The notes under the pieces: model-generated
The model's input: only the letters and a program-made list of their open reading frames with translations
Told to the model about the DNA's origin: nothing
Database searches by the model: none
Origin: Leptospira bourretii
GTDB lineage: Bacteria; Spirochaetota; Leptospiria; Leptospirales; Leptospiraceae
Length of the DNA: 64,000 nt
Assembly (NCBI RefSeq): GCF_004770145.1
Contig: NZ_RQFW01000005.1
Span: forward strand, 124,001 to 188,000
Direction of reading: 5' to 3'
Translations under genes and position numbers: made by a program
Part shown: positions 27,028 through 36,042 of the stretch, piece by piece
Numbering within the stretch: position 1 is the first letter of the stretch
Layout of the letters: every line of letters begins with the position of its first letter

Positions 27028-27693
27028 TTATTCTTGTGATACAAAGCTATGTTGATTGATTAAATAATTCTCTAATTCCAAAAAATTTCGAACGAATGGA
27101 ATTTCCCCAGTTTGGAAATAAGGAAGATGCCTATCATCGTGTGCGATCCCAAGGAAATGAAATCCAAACCTGCTAGCAGATTCATAATCAGCAGGAGAAT
27201 CACCTATATAGATGACTTCATTCTTGCTTATATTTTTATTTTTTAATAATCCAAAAATTGGTTCAAAGACATTTGGATTCGGTTTGTGAACAGCTGTATG
27301 GTCAGAGGTTTGGATCTGCAAAAATAAATTCGTATCAACTTGAAGTTCATTCAGTTCGCGAATGACAACTTTTTCACTGGAAGAAGTGACGATTCCAAAT
27401 TTTACGAAGTTTTTATATTTTTCGATAAAATCGAAAGCATTCAAATGAGGAAGGTTTAAATCTTTCTTAGAAAATTCTATATAGATTGACCAAAGGTAAT
27501 GAATGTCCAAAGAAAATCGCCCAAAAAGGTTTAGTAAAAATTCATCCGCAGGAAGTCCCCAAGCGACATCAATTTCTTTTTCGGTGATTTTTGTTTTAAA
27601 GAGTTCTTCTGATAGTTTATAAATCGTATTGTAACGGGTCTTTCGTGTTTGGACCAAAGTATCATCGTAATCAAATAGAATCGCTTTTATCAT
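27028..27693 (-). CDS. HAD-superfamily hydrolase
   Basis: A 221-residue phosphatase of the HAD superfamily, phosphoglycolate phosphatase-like in layout. Motif I is LFDYDDTL (nucleophile Asp and acid Asp), motif II VTSSS, motif III Lys in VHKPNP, and motif IV YIGDSPADYESA. A helical cap lies between motifs I and II (residues 15-85). Substrate unknown. It converges with the MFS gene and lies 68 bp downstream of the tetR-like gene on the same strand. Confidence 0.87.
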   Translation of the reverse strand: MIKAILFDYDDTLVQTRKTRYNTIYKLSEELFKTKITEKEIDVAWGLPADEFLLNLFGRFSLDIHYLWSIYIEFSKKDLNLPHLNAFDFIEKYKNFVKFGIVTSSSEKVVIRELNELQVDTNLFLQIQTSDHTAVHKPNPNVFEPIFGLLKNKNISKNEVIYIGDSPADYESASRFGFHFLGIAHDDRHLPYFQTGEIPFVRNFLELENYLINQHSFVSQE

Positions 27694-27761
27694 ATTGTTT
27701 CAAGTTTTTGCGCTCACGAAACTTCTCGCAAGTTTTTATAGATAAAAATAAAAAACTCTAT

Positions 27762-28412
27762 TTACCCACCCAGCGCCCGACGAATCACTTTCATCACACC
27801 GGCGACAACGTCTTCGTCCTTATCAAAAACATCTTCACCCAAATAAATCTTCATTCGTTCTTTATAATACACTGTGGAATAGGAAAACTGAAGTGTCATA
27901 AAAATATTATCAAGTAAAAAGGCAGATAAGTTGCTATCCACATCAGAACTGATCGTTCCTTCTTTTTTCGCTAGGTTAATCATTTCGATATAACATTTTG
28001 CAGATAACGATTCTAACTCACCTGACAAACGAGTGATGAGTTCGTAATTACTTTCTGTTGTCATTTCGTTGTAGAGGCGAATGATGTCTTGGTTGATCCG
28101 CGAGTGGGTTTGGATGATACGAATGATTTTTTCTATTTTACCAAACATATCCAGATCCATAGAAAGAACAGACTCTAAGGTTTTTTCCAATTGGGTGATC
28201 CCATGATCCACTACCGTAAGGAAAAAATCCTCTTTGGTTTCAAAGTATTTATAAAGGGAACCTACACTAATCCCCGCTTTTTGGGCAATGGTATTGGTAT
28301 TGGCACTCGTAAATCCGCGATTGGCAAATTCAGAAATGGCTGTGGATAAAATCCGATTTCTCTTTTCTTCGGAAATTCGTTCAAAACTATCATTAAAATG
28401 CTTCGTTACCAT
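27762..28412 (-). CDS. TetR/AcrR-family transcriptional regulator
   Basis: About 216 residues from the ATG at 28412 (MVTKHFNDSF); longer frames reach into the operator region and are unlikely. The HTH at about residues 10-57 reads RILSTAISEFANRGFTSANT, then IAQKAGISVGSLYKYFETKE, typical of TetR. The C-terminal ligand and dimerisation domain is helical and unassigned. It is divergent from the class III aminotransferase, with a 38-bp dyad between them, so it probably represses that gene and itself; a matching site suggests control of the FGGY kinase and MFS genes too. Confidence 0.9.
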   Translation of the reverse strand: MVTKHFNDSFERISEEKRNRILSTAISEFANRGFTSANTNTIAQKAGISVGSLYKYFETKEDFFLTVVDHGITQLEKTLESVLSMDLDMFGKIEKIIRIIQTHSRINQDIIRLYNEMTTESNYELITRLSGELESLSAKCYIEMINLAKKEGTISSDVDSNLSAFLLDNIFMTLQFSYSTVYYKERMKIYLGEDVFDKDEDVVAGVMKVIRRALGG

Positions 28413-28512
28413 ATCTATCCCCGTCCAATAAACGAAAAAGGCTGGATTTCTCAAGGAAATTGATCGCAATTTTCCAAAGAATCCGTCATTCTCGATCAAT
28501 TTTATGAATTCC

Positions 28513-28550
28513 TTCTTGACAATGAGTGATGACTCACTCATTGTCAAGAA
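28513..28550. promoter_or_regulatory. Large perfect dyad, probable TetR operator
   Basis: Two 17-bp perfectly complementary arms (28513-28529 and 28534-28550) flank a TGAC centre. Each arm holds a TTGACA hexamer (28516-28521 on plus and its mirror on minus), so both divergent promoters could have their -35 inside the operator. The inner TGAGTGA half-site recurs at 25654-25660. Confidence 0.75.
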
Positions 28551-28576
28551 AAAAGACCCGGAAGAGGAAAGATTAT

Positions 28577-30046
28577 ATGGCCCAAGGCTTTTCCATGAAC
28601 GAATACCCCAACGTAGACCAAATCTACAAAGACCTAAGGAAACTCATTTCCCTTCCCATCCGCTCCATTCGTAAAGACGCTATGGAGGACATCATCCAGA
28701 ATTACTTCGACAAAAAATGCAGTAAGTCCAAAGCCATGATCACTAAGGCTTCGGAATACATCCCTGGCGGAGTCCAACACAACCTTTCTTTCAACCATCC
28801 ATTCCCTCTTGTATTCACGGAAGCCTCCGGTGCTTATCTTTATGATCTAGACGGAAACAAATACATCGATTTTTTACAAGCAGGTGGGCCCACCGTTCTC
28901 GGTAGTAACCCAAACATTGTCCGAAAAAAAGTCATCGAACTTCTCAATACAACAGGCCCTGTGACTGGTCTTTTCCATGAATACGAATATAAGTTAGCTG
29001 AAAAAATTGTAGAGTTGGTTCCTTCCGTCGAAATGTTTCGGATGCTCGGTTCGGGAACAGAAGCTTGTATGGCATCTATTCGTGTTGCAAGACTTGCCAC
29101 AAAGAAAAAAAACATTGTGAAGATGGGTGGAGCATATCACGGTTGGAGCGATCAATTGGCTTATGGACTTCGTATCCCAGGCACAAGACATTTCGAAGCC
29201 AATGGAGTTCCTAAATCCATTTTCAAATACACACAAGAATTTTATCCGAACGATTTGAACGCTTTAGAATCAGTTCTCAAACGAAATCGTTTTTGTGGTG
29301 GCACTGCTGCTGTTCTCATTGAACCAGTAGGACCAGAAAGTGGAACAAGACCTCTTGATTTTGATTTCAACAAAGGAGTCCGTGAACTTTGTGACAAGTA
29401 TGGAGCCCTTCTGATTTTTGATGAAGTGGTGACCGCTTTCCGCATTGGTCTTAGCGGTGCCCAAGGGTATTTTGGAGTAAGCCCTGACTTAACCATCTTC
29501 GGTAAAGTAGTGGCAGGTGGATATCCATCAGCTGGTGGACTTGGTGGTAAAAAAGAATACATGAAGTATGTATCTGCTGGATTACAAACTGGCACCAAAA
29601 AGGCGTTAATCGGTGGAACGATGGCAGCAAACCCACTCAGTTCTGCAGCTGGTTACTTTACACTTTGTGAAATGGAAAAAACAGGAGCTCTTGAAAAATC
29701 AGGAAGAGCAGGAGATCGCCTAACCAAAGGATTACAAAAACTCATCAAAAAGTATGACCTTCCTTTTGTTGCCTTCAACCAAGGTTCCATTTGCCACTTA
29801 GAAACAGTTGGTACCATGTTACTCGATATCAATATCAAGAAGTTCTGGACCATCAAAAAAACCATTGCGGAAGCTCATAAAAGAAAACATGCGATGGAAG
29901 AAATGGGTGCGGCGTATATGTCGGAAGGTCTTGTGACTCTTGCCGGAAGTAGACTTTATACCAGTGCTTCCGATACAGATGCGGTGATTGATGATGCCCT
30001 CAAACGATTTGATCGTGTGTTCCAAAAAGTGGAAGGTGTGGCTTAG
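28577..30046 (+). CDS. Class III PLP-dependent aminotransferase (HemL-like)
   Basis: A 489-residue aminotransferase related to glutamate-1-semialdehyde 2,1-aminomutase. The start at 28577 (MAQGFSMNEY) follows a GAGGAAAG ribosome binding site. After about 75 extra N-terminal residues come YIPGGVQHNLSF, the LGSGTEACMASIRVAR segment, GGAYHGWSD, the cofactor Asp in LIFDEVVTAFR, and the PLP lysine in IFGKVVAGGYP. Its location away from haem genes and beside a TetR repressor suggests a regulated catabolic or specialised role rather than haem synthesis. Reaction partner unknown. Confidence 0.87.
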   Translation: MAQGFSMNEYPNVDQIYKDLRKLISLPIRSIRKDAMEDIIQNYFDKKCSKSKAMITKASEYIPGGVQHNLSFNHPFPLVFTEASGAYLYDLDGNKYIDFLQAGGPTVLGSNPNIVRKKVIELLNTTGPVTGLFHEYEYKLAEKIVELVPSVEMFRMLGSGTEACMASIRVARLATKKKNIVKMGGAYHGWSDQLAYGLRIPGTRHFEANGVPKSIFKYTQEFYPNDLNALESVLKRNRFCGGTAAVLIEPVGPESGTRPLDFDFNKGVRELCDKYGALLIFDEVVTAFRIGLSGAQGYFGVSPDLTIFGKVVAGGYPSAGGLGGKKEYMKYVSAGLQTGTKKALIGGTMAANPLSSAAGYFTLCEMEKTGALEKSGRAGDRLTKGLQKLIKKYDLPFVAFNQGSICHLETVGTMLLDINIKKFWTIKKTIAEAHKRKHAMEEMGAAYMSEGLVTLAGSRLYTSASDTDAVIDDALKRFDRVFQKVEGVA

Positions 30047-30082
30047 AATATTTAAATTAGAAGTCATAAAAGAAACTCAAGG

Positions 30083-30406
30083 TTAATCGACTAACATTTC
30101 TTTTATGACTTTTTTAATTTTCTGAATGGTTTTAGTATCCGCCGACCCTAGCCTTTGAATCAATCTTGTTTTATCAACAGCTCTGATTTGGTCTAAAACA
30201 ACAGATCCTTTTTTTCCCTGAAACACCAACTCGACTCTTGTTGGATATGTTCTTGAAGCGGTAGTCATTGGTGCAATCATCACAGTCCCTATGAACTGAT
30301 TCATTTCGTTAGGCGAAATCACAATGCATGGCCTAGATTTTTTAATCTCAAATCCGACAGTTGGATCTAGATTAATCAAATAGATTTCGTATTGGTTGAT
30401 TACCAT
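30083..30406 (-). CDS. mazF: MazF/PemK-type toxin (endoribonuclease)
   Basis: About 107 residues from the ATG at 30406. MazF-fold features: GEIYL-like YEIYLINLDPTVGFEIKK, the SRPCIVISPNEMN strand, VMIAPMTT and SVVLDQIRAVDKTRL, which contains the conserved Asp-Gln-Arg segment. MazF toxins cleave mRNA at short sequences. It overlaps the antitoxin gene by 7 bp in the usual antitoxin-first order. Confidence 0.93.
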   Translation of the reverse strand: MVINQYEIYLINLDPTVGFEIKKSRPCIVISPNEMNQFIGTVMIAPMTTASRTYPTRVELVFQGKKGSVVLDQIRAVDKTRLIQRLGSADTKTIQKIKKVIKEMLVD

Positions 30407-30648
30407 TCCCAATCCTGCGAGTTCAAATCAATGGAATCTGGAATGAGTAACTCATCCTCTTTTTCTTTTGCCATCGCTTTGAATTGGTCTTCCCAACCCA
30501 CTCGCGGTTTGTTTTTATGTGGAGTGATGATGATTTTATTGTCCTCTACCAATAGATCGACTTCATCTTCTATATGACATTCCGCCAAAACTGTTTTAGG
30601 AATTCGGATTCCTTTTGAATTTCCAATCTGGATGATTGCAGCTTTCAT
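30400..30648 (-). CDS. mazE: MazE-type antitoxin (AbrB/SpoVT fold)
   Basis: An 82-residue antitoxin from the ATG at 30648 (MKAAIIQIGNSKG). The N-terminal AbrB-type DNA-binding fold shows IGNSKGIRIPKTVLAECHIEDEV-type sequence split as GNSKGIRIPK and VLAECHIEDEVDL; the C-terminus is acidic, with WEDQFKAMAKEKEDELL, the part that neutralises the toxin. It should repress its own promoter in the 143 bp before divergent fliF. Confidence 0.92.
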   Translation of the reverse strand: MKAAIIQIGNSKGIRIPKTVLAECHIEDEVDLLVEDNKIIITPHKNKPRVGWEDQFKAMAKEKEDELLIPDSIDLNSQDWEW

Positions 30649-30791
30649 CGTAATTACAATGTAATCACAAAAAAAGACGTCAATACCAATTCCAGCCAAA
30701 ATCCCCTTAATTTCCGAACCTTCGCGAAAAGTACTTGTACATTTCGGAATTCCCGGGAGATTATGTCTCAAATCTCGACGAGGCCCGTACT

Positions 30792-32492
30792 ATGCCTGAA
30801 CCACTGCAAAAGATCATCGATAATCTCAAAGAGTTGTTAAACAAACTCGATAAAACCAAAAAAATGATTTTGGGTGGTGTGCTTGCCGTTGTGGTGGTGG
30901 CAGTCATCATCTTGTCCAATGTCTCGTCACAACGAAACCGAGTGGTTCTCTTTAAGGATTTGGATTCCAAAGACTTTTCTGAGGTAACCAAAAAACTCGA
31001 TGCTCTCGGTTATTCTTATGGGTCGAGTGATACAAGCCTCATTACTGTTGATCCCGACCAAAGACAAGAGATCGTCACTAAACTTGCGCAAGAGAATTTG
31101 ATCCCTGCAGGTGTGACTGGTTGGGAATTATTCGACATTGAAAAATTTACAGAGACCCAATTCGACAAAGACATTAAAAAGTACAGAGCTCTCAAAGGTG
31201 CGATTGAAAAATCACTCAATACCTTAAGACCCATTGAAAGATCCGATGTCAACATCGCGATTCCTGAAGGTGATCTTTTTGAATCCAATTCCTATCCTGT
31301 CAAAGCCAGTGTGATTTTACACTTCAAACCTGGTGTAGAGGGAATGAGTAAAAAAGAAATCAAAGGGATTGTGAACTTAGTTGCACGTGCCGTTCCTAAG
31401 TTAAAACCAGAAAACGTAAGTGTAGCCGATCCCGATGGTAAAATCATTTCCGACTTTGAAGAAGACCTAGAAAAAGAAAGATTAGAACTTCGGATTGTCC
31501 AAGAAAAACTTAGAATCGAAGAAGAAGAACGAGTCAAAAGACTCATCGACATTCGAAATACCTTACGTTGGTATTTGGGTGGAGAAGACCGAGTTGATAT
31601 CACACGTTTCGAATATTCTTTCAATTGGGACCAAGAGTCTTTAACCGAAAACGAAGTATTACCGGTTGTTGCGGAAGAAGATAACCCTGATACACCATAT
31701 AACGAAAGAAAGTTGGTGGATGGATATTCCTTAAAAGTTTCATCCAAAGAAACAAAAGAATCTTTTAAGGGACGTGGGTTCACTCCCGATGGCCCTGCAG
31801 GAACCGAACCAAACCTTCCTCCTGGTTATAAAGATACAGACTACCAAAAAGCAGAATATTCCAAAGACGAAAATATCAATAACTACGAATTCAACAAACG
31901 TGTGAAAGATATCAAACGCCAACCTTGGAAAATTGAAAAGATTGGACTCTCTGTTGTTGTCGATGGTGTTTGGGAACGAAAAGAAAGAGAAGATGGAATG
32001 GGATATGATAGAAAATACATTCCTGTTGCTGAAAGTGATTTAAAACTCGTTCGCAAAAACTTAGAAGCTGCGATTGGTTATACAAGATCCCGTGGTGATC
32101 AAATCAGTGTGATCACCATTCCGAAAGATAGGACAGAACAATTTCGTTTAGAAGATGAAGAGTTTCAAAAACAACGTGCCATCCGAAATATGGTGATTGC
32201 TTCACTTGTAATTCTTATCTTACTCATCCTTGCGATCTTAGTTTACCGTGCGATCAAAAAAGAAATCGCAAGAAGAAGAAGACTCAGAGAAGAAGAACTG
32301 GCGGCTCAACAACAAATGATGAGAGAAGCGGCTCTTCGAGTGATGGACGAAGGGGGAGCGGAAGTCGAACTCTCCCTCGACGAAAAACTGAGACGCGAAC
32401 TTTTAGAAAACGCAATCAACCTGGCAAAAGAAAAACCAGAAGATGTGGCGCAGCTCCTACGCACTTGGCTTGCAGAGGAAGAACAAACTTAA
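30792..32492 (+). CDS. fliF: Flagellar MS-ring protein FliF
   Basis: A 566-residue MS-ring protein; the start at 30792 (MPEPLQK) has GAGG eight bases upstream. Membrane helices lie at about 25-43 and 458-478, with the two ring-building motif domains between (SSDTSLITV region, PERS-type [15 protein letters not shown], and [20 protein letters not shown]). The acidic C-terminus, [24 protein letters not shown], binds FliG. Unlike many flagellar clusters, no fliG, fliH or fliI follows; the next gene is on the other strand. Confidence 0.95.
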   Translation: MPEPLQKIIDNLKELLNKLDKTKKMILGGVLAVVVVAVIILSNVSSQRNRVVLFKDLDSKDFSEVTKKLDALGYSYGSSDTSLITVDPDQRQEIVTKLAQENLIPAGVTGWELFDIEKFTETQFDKDIKKYRALKGAIEKSLNTLRPIERSDVNIAIPEGDLFESNSYPVKASVILHFKPGVEGMSKKEIKGIVNLVARAVPKLKPENVSVADPDGKIISDFEEDLEKERLELRIVQEKLRIEEEERVKRLIDIRNTLRWYLGGEDRVDITRFEYSFNWDQESLTENEVLPVVAEEDNPDTPYNERKLVDGYSLKVSSKETKESFKGRGFTPDGPAGTEPNLPPGYKDTDYQKAEYSKDENINNYEFNKRVKDIKRQPWKIEKIGLSVVVDGVWERKEREDGMGYDRKYIPVAESDLKLVRKNLEAAIGYTRSRGDQISVITIPKDRTEQFRLEDEEFQKQRAIRNMVIASLVILILLILAILVYRAIKKEIARRRRLREEELAAQQQMMREAALRVMDEGGAEVELSLDEKLRRELLENAINLAKEKPEDVAQLLRTWLAEEEQT

Positions 32493-32503
32493 AGAAACTT
32501 AAG

Positions 32504-35065
32504 TTAAGATTCTTTTTTCCAACGGATATTGGCACCATGAGTGATCCGGGAATACACTTCCCGGAAATACTGGTTAGGTGCCTTTCCATCAGGATCTTGC
32601 GAATAACGAGGTCTTAGGCGGTGGACAAAATACATATCCAAATCCCCTTTATTTTTTCCGTGAATTTTCCCTCGGTATTCAGTAACAAAAAAATACTTCA
32701 CGAGTTCATAGGTTTCTTTAGAAACATTGATTTTACCTGTTTCTCCACCAGACTCCATTCTTGATGCAGTGTTGACCGTATCTCCCCAAATGTCGTAAGC
32801 AAACTTAAATCGTCCAACAACTCCCGCCACAACCGGTCCAGTATGAATCCCTAATCGAAGTTCCCAAAATGGTAAGTTCAGTGTCGTTTTGATTTCTTTC
32901 AACTGGTTCATAAAACTTTGGACTTCCAAGGCCGCCAAACAAGCGTCAATGGCACTTGTCCTCGTTTCGACAGGAAGACCACCAGCACACATATAACTGT
33001 CCCCGATGGTTTTTAATTTTTCCAAATTGTTTCTAAGAATGATTTCATCGAACTGAGTGAAACAGGCATCAAGTTCTTCAATTAGGCTTTGTTCATCCAT
33101 CCCTTCAGCGACTTTCGTAAATCCTTTGAAGTCCGTAAAAAGAACTGTGACGTTTTCAATTCGAGAAGGTGTCACACTTCCCTTTTGTTTGAGTTCTTGA
33201 GCGACTTTATAGGGTAAAATATTGAGTAATAACTTTTCTGACTCTTCTCTTGCTTCTTCCGCTTTGTCCTGGGCAATGAGGGCTTTTTCCCTTTCTTCAT
33301 CTGCTTTTTGTTTTTCTAAATCCAACAAAAAATAGCTGATATCAAGTTCTTCTGCCAGAGGACGAGACATTATGTAAACTACTAGGTAGTTAAACAAAAC
33401 AAGAGGGATTACAATCATGGTCAAATGGAACGCAGACTCTCCTACTCCGTATTGTTCACGAATCATAGGAAAATACAAAATGGCTGCAATGGCCATGGTA
33501 ATGAGGCCTAAATTGGCAAGCCTTTGGCTGAGTTGGATGGTTCTTCCTTCCAAAGACAAGGCCCCATGTCGGAGTACCGCATAACCGAGTAAAAATGCGG
33601 GTATAAATTGAAAATCCGCCAATGGATAGATGGGAAATCCATGACTTGGCAAAAGAGCAGCTAACAATAAAACAGCGGATAATAAAAATGATCCAATGAT
33701 CCATTTGGATGCAAAGTTAATGTAACCTTTGTTTCTTAAAAAAGTAATTAATACTAAAACAAGAGCAATGGCACCGTTGATTCCCACAAGGAGTTCTGCA
33801 GGTCCTCCATGATGAACTCTTGACCAAGGGTAATCAAAATATCCGACAAACAGATAAGGAGATGGAGCAAGGATGGCTGCACTCACACAGAGTAAATCAA
33901 TCCCTTGAACCCATCTGGGAGATTTTTGACCGATGGCTTCAAATACCAAACGCACCATAATGCTTGGTGCAAAAGAAAAAGCCACAAAGGTCATTTGCGA
34001 AATCCGAAGTTGCACCACATAGGATATGTTTAATTTTAAAGGAACAGACTGAATGACATAAAATCCCGTAAGGATGAGAGCAAAGGCACAGAGTTGGTTG
34101 ATCCTTGCCGATGGATTGGCTCCCGCAACAATGATCGACAAAAACACAGCACCAAACACGGATACTACGGGAGGAATCCCCCAAGGATACCACTTCGCTG
34201 ATTCGTAAGCATCAGGAGACAGTCCAAAGGAAACTCCGAAAGAAATAAAAATCAAAACAAAGGATAAAAGTGCAAATAGAAAATAGAACATCCCATTCTT
34301 TTGAAACAAAAGTTCATTTACATCAAAAAAATCCGAACGGAATACTCCATAAGCCACAAGTAACATTGGGATGAACAAAAAGAATCCACCTGGATACACT
34401 TTGAACCCAAGAATACTCGGAGCATTCATGGTTGTGAGTAAAAAAAGTAAATTCACACCATGAAATAAGGTTAGGTGATAATGTTTACGAATGTATTGGT
34501 AGTGTTTGATAAAAGATGGTAAAATTAATAAGAAATAACCTAGTGGTGCCAAAATTCCCCAAGGCCGAACAAAAGAACTTCCTCTCGGATACTTACCAAA
34601 AGTGAATTCGAAAACCGTGGTTTCAAATCCTTTCCCAATCAAAACTCCAAAGTATAATACGAAACTTGCGAACCAACAAAGATAAGAATAATATAACAGG
34701 AGTTTACTTTGTTTGCCAGTCATATGGTAGGCCAAATAAAAAGCCGTTGGTGCGAGTGGAGCGACTAAAAAATAAAGTAGATCATTCCAAAAAACTAAAG
34801 TATTTACATCTTGAATCCAAGCTCTAGTTGTGAGAACAAGCCCCACCGATCCAAAACTAATAAATGAAATGGTAAGGTTTAAATGAAAAATTTTATTATC
34901 AACATCTGATTTACGAAACTTTTGAAAGGCAAAATAACTAAGAAATAACCCTACAAAAAATGTAAGGATGCCCGGTGCTCCATAGGGAATCTGATGCCAA
35001 AAATATTCCCAATCCGAAAGATTACCTTCCGGTTTTACAAAATAGATGAGAGGGTATGATTCCAT
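32504..35065 (-). CDS. Membrane class III adenylate cyclase
   Basis: An 853-residue protein. About 580 residues hold many hydrophobic segments, apparently two successive multi-helix units, followed by a short coiled coil (EEREKALIAQDKAEEAREE) and a cyclase domain at about 635-835. Catalytic residues are complete: metal Asp645 in LFTDFKGFT and Asp in KTIGDSYMC, adenine-selecting Lys in EKLKTIGD and Asp in YDIWGD, and transition-state Asn/Arg in TVNTASRM, all consistent with ATP as substrate and a symmetric homodimer. Leptospira carry many such cyclases; the input sensed by the membrane part is unknown. It converges on fliF. Confidence 0.92.
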   Translation of the reverse strand: MESYPLIYFVKPEGNLSDWEYFWHQIPYGAPGILTFFVGLFLSYFAFQKFRKSDVDNKIFHLNLTISFISFGSVGLVLTTRAWIQDVNTLVFWNDLLYFLVAPLAPTAFYLAYHMTGKQSKLLLYYSYLCWFASFVLYFGVLIGKGFETTVFEFTFGKYPRGSSFVRPWGILAPLGYFLLILPSFIKHYQYIRKHYHLTLFHGVNLLFLLTTMNAPSILGFKVYPGGFFLFIPMLLVAYGVFRSDFFDVNELLFQKNGMFYFLFALLSFVLIFISFGVSFGLSPDAYESAKWYPWGIPPVVSVFGAVFLSIIVAGANPSARINQLCAFALILTGFYVIQSVPLKLNISYVVQLRISQMTFVAFSFAPSIMVRLVFEAIGQKSPRWVQGIDLLCVSAAILAPSPYLFVGYFDYPWSRVHHGGPAELLVGINGAIALVLVLITFLRNKGYINFASKWIIGSFLLSAVLLLAALLPSHGFPIYPLADFQFIPAFLLGYAVLRHGALSLEGRTIQLSQRLANLGLITMAIAAILYFPMIREQYGVGESAFHLTMIVIPLVLFNYLVVYIMSRPLAEELDISYFLLDLEKQKADEEREKALIAQDKAEEAREESEKLLLNILPYKVAQELKQKGSVTPSRIENVTVLFTDFKGFTKVAEGMDEQSLIEELDACFTQFDEIILRNNLEKLKTIGDSYMCAGGLPVETRTSAIDACLAALEVQSFMNQLKEIKTTLNLPFWELRLGIHTGPVVAGVVGRFKFAYDIWGDTVNTASRMESGGETGKINVSKETYELVKYFFVTEYRGKIHGKNKGDLDMYFVHRLRPRYSQDPDGKAPNQYFREVYSRITHGANIRWKKES

Positions 35066-35142
35066 CCCTTTAAAGATCGGCTTTCGGGAAAAGAGAAAGT
35101 AACAAATTCTTCTATTTGACTCACTTCCTCTTTTGTTGTTCT

Positions 35143-36039
35143 ATGTCGGATATGGTTGATCTAAACTTTCCAAAAAAGAACGCTACTGAATGGTTAGCGG
35201 CTGGTAAATTTTTCGAATATAAGAAGTTTCAAATCTTCTTTATCCAAGAAGGAAGAGGACAAAACTTAATTCTACTTCACGGATTCCCCACTTCTTCTTG
35301 GGACTATTCCAAAATCTTCAATGGACTTTCGCGTTACTTCAATACAATCGCAATTGATTTTTTAGGATTCGGATATTCATCCAAACCAAAAAAACATAAA
35401 TATACATTAATCGAACAAACAGATATTATAGAGAACTTTATTGAAAAGAATGCACTGAGAAGAGTGAAATTTGTTTTTCATGATTATGCAGTCAGTGTGG
35501 GCCAAGAAATATTAGCAAGGCACTTAGAAAGAAGTGATCGTAAGTATGAAATAGATGGTGCTGTATTTATGAATGGAGGACTTTTCCCTCACCTCCACAG
35601 ACCAACATTCAAACAAAAACTGCTCGCCACACCCATATTAGGTGCTTTTCTTTCAAGGTTTTATGATGAAAAAAAATTTGGAGTGGCATTCGCACAAGTA
35701 TTTGGAAAAAATACAAAGCCTAACGATAAAGAAATTTCTGTTCTTTGGAAACTTATCACTTATCCAAACAAGGTTTTAATTCCACATAAACTTTTGAAAT
35801 ACATTCAAGAAAGAAGGGTCCACGGGGAACGATGGAAAAATGCCCTTCTCCAAACAGAAGTTCCTCTTCTTTTTATCAATGGAGGAGAAGATCCAGTGAG
35901 TGGTCGTCACCTAGCTGACGAAATTGAAAAACTCCCAATCAAAAATAAAAAACTCATTCGTTGGGATTCGATTGGCCATTACCCGCAATGGGAAAATCCA
36001 GAAGAAAGTTTTAAAGAGATTTATGAATTTTTAAAATAA
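35143..36039 (+). CDS. Alpha/beta hydrolase of the MEST/haloalkane dehalogenase-like group
   Basis: About 298 residues from 35143 (MSDMVDLNF; ATG at 35152 is equally possible). The oxyanion motif is LLHGFPTSSWDYSKI. The nucleophile elbow reads HDYAVSVGQ, so the nucleophile appears to be Asp, as in haloalkane dehalogenases and epoxide hydrolases, not Ser. The acid is probably in NGGEDPVSG and the base His in IGHYPQWENPEE. IAIDFLGFGYSSKP and MNGGLFPHLHRP closely resemble vertebrate MEST. Substrate unknown. Confidence 0.85.
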   Translation: MSDMVDLNFPKKNATEWLAAGKFFEYKKFQIFFIQEGRGQNLILLHGFPTSSWDYSKIFNGLSRYFNTIAIDFLGFGYSSKPKKHKYTLIEQTDIIENFIEKNALRRVKFVFHDYAVSVGQEILARHLERSDRKYEIDGAVFMNGGLFPHLHRPTFKQKLLATPILGAFLSRFYDEKKFGVAFAQVFGKNTKPNDKEISVLWKLITYPNKVLIPHKLLKYIQERRVHGERWKNALLQTEVPLLFINGGEDPVSGRHLADEIEKLPIKNKKLIRWDSIGHYPQWENPEESFKEIYEFLK

Positions 36040-36042
36040 AGA

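Noticed and set aside
28413..28547. N-terminal extension of the TetR regulator to 28547
   Set aside because: It would place coding sequence over the large dyad, and the TetR HTH begins just after the ATG at 28412.
30083..30648. mazEF as a regulator of fliF
   Set aside because: Adjacency alone is not evidence; the pair has its own overlap and probably its own promoter.
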